Part shown: piece by piece, positions 54,603 through 63,297 of the stretch
How the letters are laid out: every line of letters begins with the position of its first letter
How positions within the stretch are numbered: the stretch's first letter is position 1
Source: Tunturiibacter gelidiferens
GTDB lineage: Bacteria; Acidobacteriota; Terriglobia; Terriglobales; Acidobacteriaceae
Assembly: GCF_013410115.1 (NCBI RefSeq)
Contig: NZ_JACCCV010000001.1
Coordinates: 2,294,001-2,358,000 of the forward strand
Length of the DNA: 64,000 bases
Reading direction: 5' to 3'
Translations under genes and position numbers: made by a program
Notes under the pieces: model-generated
Seen by the model: the letters and a program-made list of their open reading frames with translations, nothing else
Database searches by the model: none
Told to the model about the DNA's origin: nothing

Positions 54603-56063
54603 TTAAGCAAGGCCGTTGCGGGCGATGACCTCGCGGTAGAAGTGCGCGCTAGTTTTGGGTGTGCGCTTCTGGGTAGCGAAGTCGACGTAGTGGATGCCGA
54701 AGCGGTAGGCGTAGCCGTCGGCCCACTCGAAGTTGTCCATCAGGCTCCAGAGGAAGTAGCCGCGGACGGGAACGCCCTCTGACACGGCGCGGTGAAGCTG
54801 CGTGAGGTAGTTGCGGAGATACATGACGCGATCGGAGTCGTACACATGACCGTCCGGTGTGAGGACGTCGGTCGAAGAGGCGCCGTTTTCGGTGATGTAG
54901 ATCTCCTTGATGTTCCAGAGCTGCGCGGCGAGCTTTGGCCCCCAGTAGAGCGCCTCGGGGCCGACGTGCAGCCAGGGGCTCATCATGTGCGGGTAGGATT
55001 CGGGCGAGGGGATGCGAGCGAAGCCGGCCGGGGAGTCGTCGGCACGGACGTAGGTGGGGGTGTAGATGTTGAGACCGACGAAGTCGACCGGTGTGCCGAT
55101 GCCCTTCATGTCGGCGTCGGTAAACTTCGGCGCGTCGGCTCCGGCGTGCGCGAGGTAGGCGTCGGTGTAGCGGCCTTCCATGATGACGGTGAGATAACCG
55201 GCGTTGACCTCGCGCATGGCTTTGGCTGCAGCGGCGATGTGCTCTGGCGTTTCGATGATGGGGACGCAGGCGCTGGCGTTTTCGGCGAGACCGACCTTGG
55301 TGCCCGCTTTCGCGTGAGCGCGAATGGCTTGCACTCCGAGGCCGTGGGCGAGCACCGCGTGATGACGAACCTGGTTGACGCCAGCGGGTGGGAGCGTGAG
55401 TCCGGGGGCGTGGCGCGGCGTGGCGTATCCGCTGACGAAGGAGCTCATCTCGTTGAGCGTCATAAAGTGCTTGATGCGGTCGGAGAGGTGCTCAGCGACA
55501 TAACCTGCGTAGTTCGCGAAGGCCTCGGAGGTGTCGCGCGACTGCCATCCGCCTTTGTCTTCGAGCGCTTGCGGGAGATCCCAGTGGTAGAGCGTGCAAT
55601 AGGGCTGGATGTCGGCTGCGAGCAGCTCATCGACGAGGCGATGGTAGAAGTCGAGGCCTTTGGGATTGGGTGTGCCTGTGCCCTGAGGGAAGACGCGTGG
55701 CCATGCGACCGAGAAGCGGTAGGTCTTGAGGCCGAGCGCCTTCATCAGCTGCACGTCTTCTTTGTAGCGATGGTAGTGGTCGTTGGCGACGTCGCCGGTG
55801 TCTCCGTTTTTGATCTTGCCCGGGATGTGGGAGAAGGTGTCCCAGATCGAGGGGCCACGGCCGTCTTCGTTGACGGCACCTTCCACTTGATAGGACGCTG
55901 TAGCGGATCCCCAGAGGAAGCCTTTTGGAAAGGCTCGCGCAGCAGGTGCGGAGGGAGCGACTTCGCCGGAGGCCGGTGTGGCGATGGTTGTGAGTGCGGT
56001 GGGGGCGAGTGCGGCAGATCCGAGCAGACGGGCGAAAGTGCGGCGGCTAAATCGATTGAGCAA
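54603..56063 (-). CDS. Tat-exported GH1 beta-glucosidase
   Basis: 486-residue family 1 glycoside hydrolase. I take TTG 56063 because GAGGG lies six bases upstream; a TTG at 56105 has no such site. The N-terminus RFSRRTFARLLGSAALAP is a twin-arginine signal (S-R-R-T-F), then Ala-rich to about residue 40. Catalytic acid/base Glu is in FMTLNEMSSF and the nucleophile Glu in IYITENGASS; the substrate loop SLMDNFEWADGYAYRFGIHYVDF is complete. GH1 members hydrolyse cellobiose and other beta-glucosides; a Tat-dependent periplasmic form is less usual. Complements the exported GH3 enzyme at 35 kb. Confidence 0.95.
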   Translation of the reverse strand: MLNRFSRRTFARLLGSAALAPTALTTIATPASGEVAPSAPAARAFPKGFLWGSATASYQVEGAVNEDGRGPSIWDTFSHIPGKIKNGDTGDVANDHYHRYKEDVQLMKALGLKTYRFSVAWPRVFPQGTGTPNPKGLDFYHRLVDELLAADIQPYCTLYHWDLPQALEDKGGWQSRDTSEAFANYAGYVAEHLSDRIKHFMTLNEMSSFVSGYATPRHAPGLTLPPAGVNQVRHHAVLAHGLGVQAIRAHAKAGTKVGLAENASACVPIIETPEHIAAAAKAMREVNAGYLTVIMEGRYTDAYLAHAGADAPKFTDADMKGIGTPVDFVGLNIYTPTYVRADDSPAGFARIPSPESYPHMMSPWLHVGPEALYWGPKLAAQLWNIKEIYITENGASSTDVLTPDGHVYDSDRVMYLRNYLTQLHRAVSEGVPVRGYFLWSLMDNFEWADGYAYRFGIHYVDFATQKRTPKTSAHFYREVIARNGLA

Positions 56064-56225
56064 AATAGACCCTCGTGAAGATGCCAAAAATTGTAGCTGC
56101 TTCAAACAAGAGATGACAACGACGGCGAGTGAAAAAGATTCGCCGACGATTTGTCGCGAAGTTTTGCACCAGATGGAGATAGCGGTGCGAGCACAGCTCG
56201 TGTTTGAAGTGGTAAACTAACTCAT

Positions 56226-56324
56226 GTGCCGGGTCCTACGCGACGTAATCCCGCCAACCCCGCCAGGTCCGGAAGGAAGCAACGGTAACGGGTCATTACG
56301 GGCGCAGTAGGTCGCCCGGTGCAC
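56226..56324 (+). ncRNA. ffs: Bacterial small signal recognition particle RNA (4.5S)
   Basis: About 99 nt. The apical domain shows the invariant GCCAGGTCCGGAAGGAAGCA with the GGAA tetraloop region that binds Ffh. The ends GTGCCGGG and CCCGGTGCAC pair to close a single long hairpin, as in the 4.5S-type RNA without Alu domain. TAAACT (56213-56218) is a plausible -10 box just upstream. FtsY, its receptor, is at 38 kb. Confidence 0.93.
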
Positions 56325-56366
56325 TATCCTCGCCCTCCATCTACTTTTGCCGTAGCCTCCCGCAAT

Positions 56367-56390
56367 GGCGCAGTAGGTCGCCCTGTGCAC
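56367..56390 (+). repeat. Partial duplicate of the ffs 3' arm
   Basis: These 24 bases repeat the last 24 bases of ffs (56301-56324) with one mismatch, 66 bp downstream. The apical loop is absent, so it is not a second functional SRP RNA. Confidence 0.85.
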
Positions 56391-56588
56391 AATCTTTCCT
56401 CTTGCCTTTTCCACTCACAACAATGCGAAATCTTCCTGCTACGGGTGAAGTGTGTCTTTTTCAGCACCTTGCTCGTCAATGGAAAGGTGACACGCGTACG
56501 CTTCTCAGAGAGAATGGTCTCCGACGGTGAACGCCGGTTCATTTTTGAGTCGGTTCTTATTAACTGTGGCACTAGATGAGGTGAGAGT

Positions 56589-57605
56589 TTGAGTTTGACG
56601 TTGAGACCGCAGACGCGGGTACGCGCGAAGATCAGTTCGGTAGGGGCGTATGTTCCGCCGCGTTTGTTGACCAATGCGGATCTGGAAAAGATGGTCGCAA
56701 CCAACGACCAGTGGATTACCGAGCGGACTGGAATTCGTGAGCGTCATATTGTGGATGCGGGTGTCGCAACCAGCGATCTGGCGGTGGAGGCGGCGAAGAA
56801 GTGTCTTGCGGCTCGCGGCATCGAGGCCAGTGAGCTGGAGGTGATCATCGTCGCGACGGTGACGCCCGATATGTTCTTTCCGGCGACGGCGTGCCTGGTG
56901 CAGGACAAGCTCGGTGTAAAGGGAGCATGGGGGTTCGATCTTTCGGCAGCCTGCTCGGGATTTCCCTATGCCTTGCAGGTGGGGGCGAAGCTGGTCGAGA
57001 GCGGGATGCACAAGAAGGTGATGGTGATTGGAGCGGATGTGATGAGCTCGATCATCGACTACACCGACCGTGCGACCTGCGTGATCTTCGGCGACGGCGC
57101 CGGTGCGGTGCTGCTGGAGCCATGCGAAGAGGACGAGATCGGGCTGGTCGACTACTGGCACGAGATCGATGGCTCCGGTGCGGCAGCGCTGAATATGCCG
57201 GGTGGGGGAAGTTTGAATCCGCCGACTGCGGAGACGGTCGCAGCGAAGATGCATTATGTCCATCAGGATGGGCAGGCGGTGTACAAGTTTGCGGTGCGCA
57301 AGATGGCGGAGGCCGCGGAGATCATCCTGACGCGCAACGGCGTGGAAGGGAAGGACCTTGGCTGCTTTATTCCGCATCAGGCGAATAAGCGGATCATTCT
57401 TTCGACGGCGGAGCGGCTGGGCATGCCGGAGGAGTCGGTGATTATCAACATCGATCGATATGGCAACACCACGGCGGCCACGATTCCGATGGCGATGCAG
57501 ACGGCGCTCGAAGAGAAGCGGTTGAAGAAGGGCGATCTTGTTCTGCTGGCGAGTGTTGGAGCTGGCTTTACGGTGGGAGCGACGTTGTTGCGGTGGGAGT
57601 TCTAA
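56589..57605 (+). CDS. fabH: Beta-ketoacyl-ACP synthase III
   Basis: Condenses acetyl-CoA with malonyl-ACP to start fatty-acid synthesis. 338 residues from TTG 56589 (GAGGTGAG upstream). Catalytic triad: Cys122 in [13 protein letters not shown], His in [12 protein letters not shown], Asn in [11 protein letters not shown]. The start region [42 protein letters not shown] is typical. No other fab genes are adjacent; in many bacteria fabH is with plsX/rpmF, which are not here. Downstream spacer leads to padR. Confidence 0.96.
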   Translation: MSLTLRPQTRVRAKISSVGAYVPPRLLTNADLEKMVATNDQWITERTGIRERHIVDAGVATSDLAVEAAKKCLAARGIEASELEVIIVATVTPDMFFPATACLVQDKLGVKGAWGFDLSAACSGFPYALQVGAKLVESGMHKKVMVIGADVMSSIIDYTDRATCVIFGDGAGAVLLEPCEEDEIGLVDYWHEIDGSGAAALNMPGGGSLNPPTAETVAAKMHYVHQDGQAVYKFAVRKMAEAAEIILTRNGVEGKDLGCFIPHQANKRIILSTAERLGMPEESVIINIDRYGNTTAATIPMAMQTALEEKRLKKGDLVLLASVGAGFTVGATLLRWEF

Positions 57606-57711
57606 CGCGCAGACTCAAAAAGATTTGGAGCGGGTGAGGCGGAGATGCTTCGCCCGTTATCTTTTTAGCTTGTAATTTCGTCATTTCCAAATTCAGGAAT
57701 TTTCTTGCTAA

Positions 57712-57730
57712 ATATATCTGCTAGATATAT
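57712..57730. promoter_or_regulatory. Palindrome upstream of padR, candidate PadR operator
   Basis: ATATATC-TGCTA-GATATAT: perfect 7-bp arms with 5-bp spacer, 17 bp before the padR start. AT-rich palindromes of this size are typical PadR sites, which suggests autorepression (inference). The right arm overlaps a TATATC that could be a -10 box. Confidence 0.6.
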
Positions 57731-57747
57731 ATCTTGGAGCTATGAAA

Positions 57748-58314
57748 ATGGAAGGTGGTTCCACCCCCAACGCTCTGCTTGGACTTTTGAGCTTGGGACC
57801 CATGTCTGGATACGACATTCGCCAGTTGGTTTCGCGTTCCATCGGGCACTTCTGGAGCGAGAGTTATGGACAGATCTATCCAGGGTTGAAGCGCCTTGCG
57901 GCAGCGGGTTTGATCGAGAAGAAGACCGAGCGCAACAAGGGAAAGCCTGACCGAAACCTGTATTCGCTTACGGCAGAGGGACGAGAACGGCTGCAGGAGT
58001 GGCTGAAGATTCCGGTCTCCGAGGAGGTGGCCAGGAACGAATTGTTGTTGAAGCTCTTCTTCGGCGCGCATGTCTCGACGAGCGTCAATCGGGAGCATGT
58101 GATCTCGAACATGGAGTTTCATCAGCGGGCGCTGAAGGTGTACACGGCGACGGCGAAGCAGCTGCGGCGGGACGAAGCGAACGATCCCAATCTGCCCTAC
58201 TGGTTGATGACGCTGAACTACGGACGACATTACAGCGTAGCGATGTCGAAGTGGTGCAGGGAGACGCTGGCGGAGTTGGATGAGATAGAGAGCAAGGAAA
58301 AAAGGAGGCGGTGA
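57748..58314 (+). CDS. PadR family transcriptional regulator
   Basis: 188-residue winged-helix repressor. ATG 57748 is eight bases after GGAG (the ATG at 57742 is only two bases away). The N-terminal PadR domain is LGLLSLGPMSGYDIRQLV...YGQIYPGLKRLAAAGLIEKKTERNKGKPDRNLYSLTAEGRERLQEWL. The C-terminal helical dimerisation domain (about 95-185) is of the Vir_act_alpha_C type. PadR proteins bind AT-rich palindromes and respond to small molecules. Its TGA stop overlaps the ATG of the next gene (TGATG), so the two are co-translated. Confidence 0.93.
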   Translation: MEGGSTPNALLGLLSLGPMSGYDIRQLVSRSIGHFWSESYGQIYPGLKRLAAAGLIEKKTERNKGKPDRNLYSLTAEGRERLQEWLKIPVSEEVARNELLLKLFFGAHVSTSVNREHVISNMEFHQRALKVYTATAKQLRRDEANDPNLPYWLMTLNYGRHYSVAMSKWCRETLAELDEIESKEKRRR

Positions 58315-59000
58315 TGCATGCACTCGATCCGTTGTGGGTAAAGATCTTTCTTGCGATTCATATTGCTGCGGGCGCGTCGTCGTTTCTGCTTGCTCCCGTT
58401 GCGCTGGCTACGGCGAAGGGCGGCAAGCAGCATAAACGCTGGGGGAAGGTTTATTTGTGGTCGATGGGGATCGTTGCGGCGACTGCAATCCCTATGGCGT
58501 TCTTCTTCCCGGTGCGGTTTCTGGCCCTGGTGGCGGTGTTTAGCTTCTACTTTGCGTTCTCGGGATTTCGCGTTCTGAGGTTGAAGGAGCTGGCGCGCGG
58601 CGGAGGCGCGGAGCCCATCGACTGGATCGCCGGGGTCGTTACCTTTGCGACGAGCGCTCTGCTGGCCTGGCTGTCGTGGTTTCGTCCTGCATCTATCGAA
58701 GTGCTTCCGCTGGTGGGCGTGGTGTTTGGATTCATAGGAATGAGGGGCGCGGCGACGCAGCTCATCTCGTTCGTGCGCAAGCCGAAGGAGAAGATGTTCT
58801 GGTGGTACACGCATCTCGGAAATTTTATTGGGAGTTACATTGCGGCCTGGTCCGCCTTCAGCGTGGTCACGTTGACGCGAGTCGTTGGCAATCATTGGTA
58901 CGTGTGGCTGTGGCCGACGATGATCGGTGTGCCTGCAATTATTCTGACCACGGCACACTACCAGCGTAAGTTCGCTCCGCGGGCGAAGGCTGTGACGTAA
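58314..59000 (+). CDS. Multi-pass membrane protein, coupled to PadR regulator
   Basis: 228-residue inner-membrane protein, start ATG 58314 behind AAAGGAGG. Seven or so hydrophobic helices (e.g. KIFLAIHIAAGASSFLLAPVALAT, MGIVAATAIPMAFFF, FLALVAVFSFYFAFSGFRVL, WYVWLWPTMIGVPAIILTT). His residues at HIAAGASSF and HLGNF within helices recall DUF2306-type or heme-binding four-helix proteins, but no certain family is recognised. Co-expressed with the PadR repressor, so it is probably the PadR-controlled effector, maybe an export or stress protein (inference). Confidence 0.8.
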   Translation: MHALDPLWVKIFLAIHIAAGASSFLLAPVALATAKGGKQHKRWGKVYLWSMGIVAATAIPMAFFFPVRFLALVAVFSFYFAFSGFRVLRLKELARGGGAEPIDWIAGVVTFATSALLAWLSWFRPASIEVLPLVGVVFGFIGMRGAATQLISFVRKPKEKMFWWYTHLGNFIGSYIAAWSAFSVVTLTRVVGNHWYVWLWPTMIGVPAIILTTAHYQRKFAPRAKAVT

Positions 59001-59010
59001 AGGCTTGAGC

Positions 59011-59736
59011 TTAGGCGGTGGTGTTAGAAGGCTTGGCGAGGCCTCGAGAGCGGGGGTGGACGGCACGCGAGGTCTTATAGAGCTTCCAGAAGGCGAAGGC
59101 GCAGCTTGCGAGAATCCCGGTCCAGATGACGACGAGAACAGGGGTCGCGTACTTGTCGGAGAGATTGTTCCAGAGATGGAGGATGTGCCGTCCGTAGTGG
59201 ATCCCAAGCCAAGCCGCAACCGTGTGCCGCAGGCATCGGCTGATAATGAAGGTGGTGAGAAATTTTCTGCGCGACATATTCAGCGCGCCAGCCGCGAGGA
59301 CGAAGGGGCTAAGCGGCATCGGCGGTGGCAGGATCGCCGGCAGGGCTACGGAGAGGATGGCGTGGTTTTCCATCCATTCACAGACGCGCTTGAAGGCACG
59401 AGGTGGAACGTGCTTTTCGAGGAAAGCCATGCCTCCGGACTGGCCTACCTGGTAGCTGAACCATCCACCGAGTCCTGAGCCTATTGTTGCGAGCAGGATC
59501 AAGAGAAACCAGCTTTGATGCTGCGCGGAAAGCACGATGATCATGATGTCGGTGATGCCGGGCAGAGGCAGCGGAACGAAGGAGCTGTCGACGATCGAGA
59601 CCAGGAAGACGCCGAAGAGGCCGAAGCTGAAGAGCAGATGGAGGAACGGACTGCGCGCGCGGTGTGCTGCGGCAGCCGTCTGCGCTGCTGCGGCGAGGCT
59701 CTTGGATAGGGTCATGGCAGCTGCGCGCAGGCTCAT
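59011..59736 (-). CDS. DedA/VTT-domain membrane protein
   Basis: 241-residue protein with the VTT (SNARE-associated, DedA) fold: SIVDSSFVPLPLPGITDIMIIVLSAQHQSW, GSGLGGWFSYQVGQSGG, AILPPPMPLSPFVLAAGALNMSRRKFLTTFIISRCLRH. The PPPMP re-entrant loop and following Arg are conserved in the family, members of which flip undecaprenyl phosphate or other lipids. The basic Pro/Ser tail is cytoplasmic. ATG 59736 and ATG 59715 are both possible. Convergent with the PadR-linked membrane gene. Confidence 0.87.
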   Translation of the reverse strand: MSLRAAAMTLSKSLAAAAQTAAAAHRARSPFLHLLFSFGLFGVFLVSIVDSSFVPLPLPGITDIMIIVLSAQHQSWFLLILLATIGSGLGGWFSYQVGQSGGMAFLEKHVPPRAFKRVCEWMENHAILSVALPAILPPPMPLSPFVLAAGALNMSRRKFLTTFIISRCLRHTVAAWLGIHYGRHILHLWNNLSDKYATPVLVVIWTGILASCAFAFWKLYKTSRAVHPRSRGLAKPSNTTA

Positions 59737-59815
59737 AGAGATTAAGACGCGACCCAGGGAGGAGAAGTCGCTGAAATTCTAAAAGATTGGTTGAGCCGCG
59801 AGTATAACAGAGGAC

Positions 59816-60658
59816 TTACAGAAAGCGGAGATCGGGCAGCGCGGGAAGAACATCAACCTCCGCGGCGTACTGGCGAAAGAGTTTGATGGCACGCATGCAA
59901 TCCGTATTGAGAACATAGTGGATGTTGCTGGAGAGATAGTGACGAATGACAGCTGGGCTCAGGTTGATTCGTGGAGTCCACTCTTCGACCAGATCTTCGA
60001 TGTGCAGGAGGCCATGATTGCGCGAGGCTTCAAGGTCTTCGACGAGTTGAGCGGCGGAGAGGCGAGGGGCGCCGAGGGACTCTGGCCGCACGGCCCAGAC
60101 TGCGGCAACCCAGGGTACGTTGGTGCGGATGTGCCACTCGCGAGCGAGATCAAACCACTGGCACGGGCCAACCGCCGCTTCGATCTGCTCCCGGTGTTCG
60201 AGGGCGAGCAGGGCAGGATCACCGATCAGGATGGCAGCATCGGACTGTTGCAGCATCGCGATGGGGTCGGCTGGAGCGGGCAGGAATGCCGGATGATTGT
60301 TGGCGAACTTACGAAAGAGGATCTCAGCGTAGGCGAGCGAGCTGCGAGAGGCTGTGTCGGCCGAGACCGTCTTCACGGTGCTGAGGGTGTGAGGAGATTT
60401 AACGATGAGCTGAATAGAACGAACTTCGTTCAGCGAAGCGATAGTGCAGCCAGGGACAACTGCCAGCTCCGGCGTGAGCGCTGCGATCGGGATAAGCCCG
60501 AGGTCCGCGCGGCCTGCGAGAAGTTCGGCGGCGCACTGCGAGGGCTGGGTGTAGTGCAGCGAATAGCGCTGTGCCAGCTCCTGCGCGAGAGGTGCGTGCT
60601 CGAAGTCCCACATCAGCGGTGCGGGGTTGAGAAAGTTGATGGCAGCGACACGAAGCAT
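59816..60658 (-). CDS. mqnA: Chorismate dehydratase, futalosine menaquinone pathway
   Basis: Removes water from chorismate to make 3-enolpyruvoylbenzoate, first step of the futalosine route to menaquinone. 280 residues from ATG 60658 (a TTG eight codons upstream is possible). Periplasmic-binding-like fold landmarks: LRVAAINFLNPAPLMWDFEH; LLAGRADLGLIPIAAL; SIQLIVKSPHTLSTVKTVSADTASRSSLAYAEIL; ILIGDPALLALEH. Futalosine-pathway genes mqnB/C/D/E are not adjacent. Indicates that the host makes menaquinone by the alternative pathway. Confidence 0.94.
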   Translation of the reverse strand: MLRVAAINFLNPAPLMWDFEHAPLAQELAQRYSLHYTQPSQCAAELLAGRADLGLIPIAALTPELAVVPGCTIASLNEVRSIQLIVKSPHTLSTVKTVSADTASRSSLAYAEILFRKFANNHPAFLPAPADPIAMLQQSDAAILIGDPALLALEHREQIEAAVGPCQWFDLAREWHIRTNVPWVAAVWAVRPESLGAPRLSAAQLVEDLEASRNHGLLHIEDLVEEWTPRINLSPAVIRHYLSSNIHYVLNTDCMRAIKLFRQYAAEVDVLPALPDLRFL

Positions 60659-60718
60659 GGAAGATGAAGACGAAGTGTTCAAAGGACTAGTTTATTGGAT
60701 GTGGAGGAGGCGTGCTCG

Positions 60719-60913
60719 ATGCTGAGGCGAGTGGTGGGTTTTTATCAGGATGAACAGCAGCACTGGGCGACCCGGCTGGACTGCGGTCATGGGCAGCATG
60801 TGCGGCATGATCCCCCGTGGACGGTGCGCGAATGGGTGACGACGGAAGAGGGAAGGGCTGCGCGAATCGGGAGTTTGATGGAGTGCAAGAGGTGCGATGA
60901 GGAGGAAAAATAG
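60719..60913 (+). CDS. DUF3565 small zinc-binding-like protein
   Basis: 64-residue protein. ATG 60719 is eight bases after GGAGGAGG (a TTG at 60695 is less suited). The DUF3565 pattern is complete: GFYQDEQQHWATRLDCGHGQHVRHDPPWTVREWVTTEEGRAARIGSLMECKRCDEE. Cys-x-His and CxxC suggest zinc binding; the role is unknown. Between mqnA (divergent) and the DoxX-like gene. Confidence 0.88.
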   Translation: MLRRVVGFYQDEQQHWATRLDCGHGQHVRHDPPWTVREWVTTEEGRAARIGSLMECKRCDEEEK

Positions 60914-60972
60914 CAGGTTGGTAGTAGGATTCTCGCGAGACTGCACAGTTCATTCGGAAGGGAGCAGAAAGA

Positions 60973-61746
60973 ATGGATGGATTGTTGAAAGCTGGCCGCC
61001 TCTTCTTTGCCATCGCAATGGCCCTCTTCGGCGTGGAGTATTTCATCTATGTCGCAGGGTTGAAGGGCCCGATCCCTGGCCCTCCGTGGATACCGGGGTC
61101 GCACGCGGTAGCTGTGCTGACCGGTGCCGCGCTGATCGCGGTTGCGGTCTGCATCGTGACGGAAAAACTGGCGCGGCTGGCGGCGGCGCTTTTGGGTGTT
61201 GCTCTGTTTTTGTACGTCCTGTTTCTGCAACTCCCCAGGCTCATCGCGCAGCCGCATAGTCCCGATCCCTGGACCAGCGGCTTCGAGCTTCTGGCTTTGA
61301 TGGGTGGCGCCTTCGTGCTGGCCAGGATCGAGATTCCGGACGGGCTCAGGCTTGAGCCGACCAACAAGGTCTTGTCACATTTAGCCATCTTCGGGCGCGT
61401 CGGGTTTGCTCTCGCGCTTGTGGTCTTCGCCGTGCAGCATTTCCTGTATGCGAAGTTTGTGGCGACAATTGTCCCCGCATGGATTCCCGCGCGCCTCTTC
61501 TGGTCGTACTTTGTCGGAGTGGCGTTTGTCGCAGCTGCTCTGGCGATCGTTACCAGGCAGATGGCGCGGACTGCCTCAATCCTGTTGGGCACAATGTTTT
61601 TTATCTGGGTCGTTATACTTCACGTGCCCCGCGTCGCAGCCCAACCGCGCAATGGCGACGAATTCACTAGCCTTCTAGTTGCATTGGCGATGAGTGGCGC
61701 GTCTTTTATTCTTGCGGAGAGTTTCGCACCCGACCTCGTCGCGTGA
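60973..61746 (+). CDS. DoxX-like membrane protein with internal duplication
   Basis: 257-residue integral membrane protein, not a named family beyond DoxX-like. It consists of two homologous halves of about 120 residues, each with four helices. Half 1 has RLFFAIAMALFGVEYFIYVAG...AVLTGAALIAVAVCIVTEKLARLAAALLGVALFLYVLFLQLPRLIAQP. Half 2 has RVGFALALVVFAVQHFLYAKF...VGVAFVAAALAIVTRQMARTASILLGTMFFIWVVILHVPRVAAQP. Both end (L/V)PR(L/V)(I/A)AQP. Probably eight helices, inner membrane. Single gene, 59 bp after the DUF3565 stop. Confidence 0.82.
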   Translation: MDGLLKAGRLFFAIAMALFGVEYFIYVAGLKGPIPGPPWIPGSHAVAVLTGAALIAVAVCIVTEKLARLAAALLGVALFLYVLFLQLPRLIAQPHSPDPWTSGFELLALMGGAFVLARIEIPDGLRLEPTNKVLSHLAIFGRVGFALALVVFAVQHFLYAKFVATIVPAWIPARLFWSYFVGVAFVAAALAIVTRQMARTASILLGTMFFIWVVILHVPRVAAQPRNGDEFTSLLVALAMSGASFILAESFAPDLVA

Positions 61747-61842
61747 GATGCGATACAGTGACGGTGAGCCTCTGTCAGCGCTGATTCTTGAGAATCGTCG
61801 AGGGCGGAGGCTTGCGAAGCATACCGATGAAGAGGACGATGA

Positions 61843-63027
61843 ATGGCTTTGGCGCAGCAGGATGCAGCAGTAGTAAAGGAACAGGCACGTTTGGCATGGG
61901 TGGCATTGACGCTGACGCCGGGAATGGGACCCACACGAATCTGGAAGGCGATGAATCGGCTGGGCGCAGCGGAGCGGGTGCTTGAGGCTTCGCTTACCGA
62001 GCTGGAAGGCGCGGGGATGCCGGCGCAGTCTGCGCAGTTTGTCTTCGAAGGCAAAGCGAAGGCAGCGGCTGAAGACGAGTTGAAGCGTGTAGGCGAAGCC
62101 GGCGGCAGTATATTGACGCCTGAAGACGAGGCCTACCCTGAACGGCTGCGTGAGATCTACGATCCACCGTCGACGCTTTGGATTCGCGGGGACCTCTCTC
62201 TGCTGGCCCGGCCCGGAATCGCGGTTGTCGGAACGCGCCAGCCTTCGCCGTACGGAGCGGGCATGGCGGAGCTGCTCTCGCGCGATCTTGCGAATCGGCG
62301 GATGGTGATCCTGAGCGGCATGGCTCGCGGGGTCGACACCGCAGCGCACAAGGGAGCGATCGAGGCAGGCGGCAAAACCGTCGCTGTCTGGGGCACGGGC
62401 ATCGACGTCATCTATCCCAAGGAGAACAAGAAGCTGGCTGAGCAGATCGTCGCAACCGGTGGAACGATCGTGAGCGAGTATCCGCTCGGAACCTTTCCTG
62501 CGCCGCAGAACTTTCCTATTCGCAACCGGATTCTGAGTGGAATGAGCGTCGGCGTGCTGGTCATCGAAGCCGCCGAGTACAGCGGAACCAGAATTACGGC
62601 GCGGTGCGCGATGGAGCAGAATCGCGATGTTTACGCTGTCCCGGGGAACGTGACGAACAAGAACGCGTGGGGGCCTAACACCCTGATAAAACAAGGAGCT
62701 AAGCTGACTGCGACCTGGGAGGATATCTGGGAGGATCTGCCCTCGCAGATCAGGCTGGCATTGGAGGACGAGCAGGCAGCGGCTGGCGGAGGGTCTGAAT
62801 CGAAACCGGGAGGGGCTGCATCTCTATTTAACGATACGCCGCTTCCTGAGCACGAAAGGATCGTCTTCGAAAAGCTGCGGCACGATGAGTCGACGCAACT
62901 GGACGAGCTGATCGAACAGTTGGAGGCGGAGTTGGGATCCGCAGAGATCTTTACCGCGCTTTTTGAACTGGAGCTTGCGGGGCGTGTTCGGCAACTGCCC
63001 GGAAAAAATTATGTGCGGGCGTTCTGA
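61843..63027 (+). CDS. dprA: DNA processing protein DprA
   Basis: 394-residue protein that loads RecA on incoming single-stranded DNA in natural transformation. N-terminal SAM-like helices (1-70), Rossmann-like DprA core (about 85-300) with GIAVVGTRQPSPYGAGMAELL, ILSGMARGVDTAAHKGAIEAGGKTVAVWGTGIDVIYP and GTIVSEYPLGTFPAPQNFPIRNRILSG, and a C-terminal winged helix (about 330-394, LDELIEQLEAELGSAEIFTALFELELAGRVRQLPG). Followed by topA on the same strand, as in many bacteria. With comM (28 kb) and cinA it forms a competence-type set. Confidence 0.96.
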   Translation: MALAQQDAAVVKEQARLAWVALTLTPGMGPTRIWKAMNRLGAAERVLEASLTELEGAGMPAQSAQFVFEGKAKAAAEDELKRVGEAGGSILTPEDEAYPERLREIYDPPSTLWIRGDLSLLARPGIAVVGTRQPSPYGAGMAELLSRDLANRRMVILSGMARGVDTAAHKGAIEAGGKTVAVWGTGIDVIYPKENKKLAEQIVATGGTIVSEYPLGTFPAPQNFPIRNRILSGMSVGVLVIEAAEYSGTRITARCAMEQNRDVYAVPGNVTNKNAWGPNTLIKQGAKLTATWEDIWEDLPSQIRLALEDEQAAAGGGSESKPGGAASLFNDTPLPEHERIVFEKLRHDESTQLDELIEQLEAELGSAEIFTALFELELAGRVRQLPGKNYVRAF

Positions 63028-63297
63028 GTCTCAGTAGCAAGGTTGATTCCTGCGCCGAAGCGGATGCCGCAAAGATAAACGTAAGCTCAGGGTTTCGTTC
63101 GACTTGGCGAGTTATCCACAGAGTGGGTTGGCTCATCGATTTGAGTTGCTGTGCTATGACCTTCTCAGTCCGGTTTCGTCAGTTGAGGAATCATGGAGAG
63201 ATGACGCGTTTGCAGAACTCGTGTTAGGTTCGCAATGGAATAAGGAAGTGTGGAACGTTTCGCCTCGGCGATGCGTTCTGGTGGATGAAGGGAACAA

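Noticed and set aside
54792..56078. 428-codon plus-strand frame
   Set aside because: Antisense to the GH1 glucosidase, Gly/Val/Asp-rich, no family resemblance.
56367..56390. Second SRP RNA gene
   Set aside because: Only 24 bases of the 3' arm are duplicated; the apical GGAAGGAAGC domain is absent.
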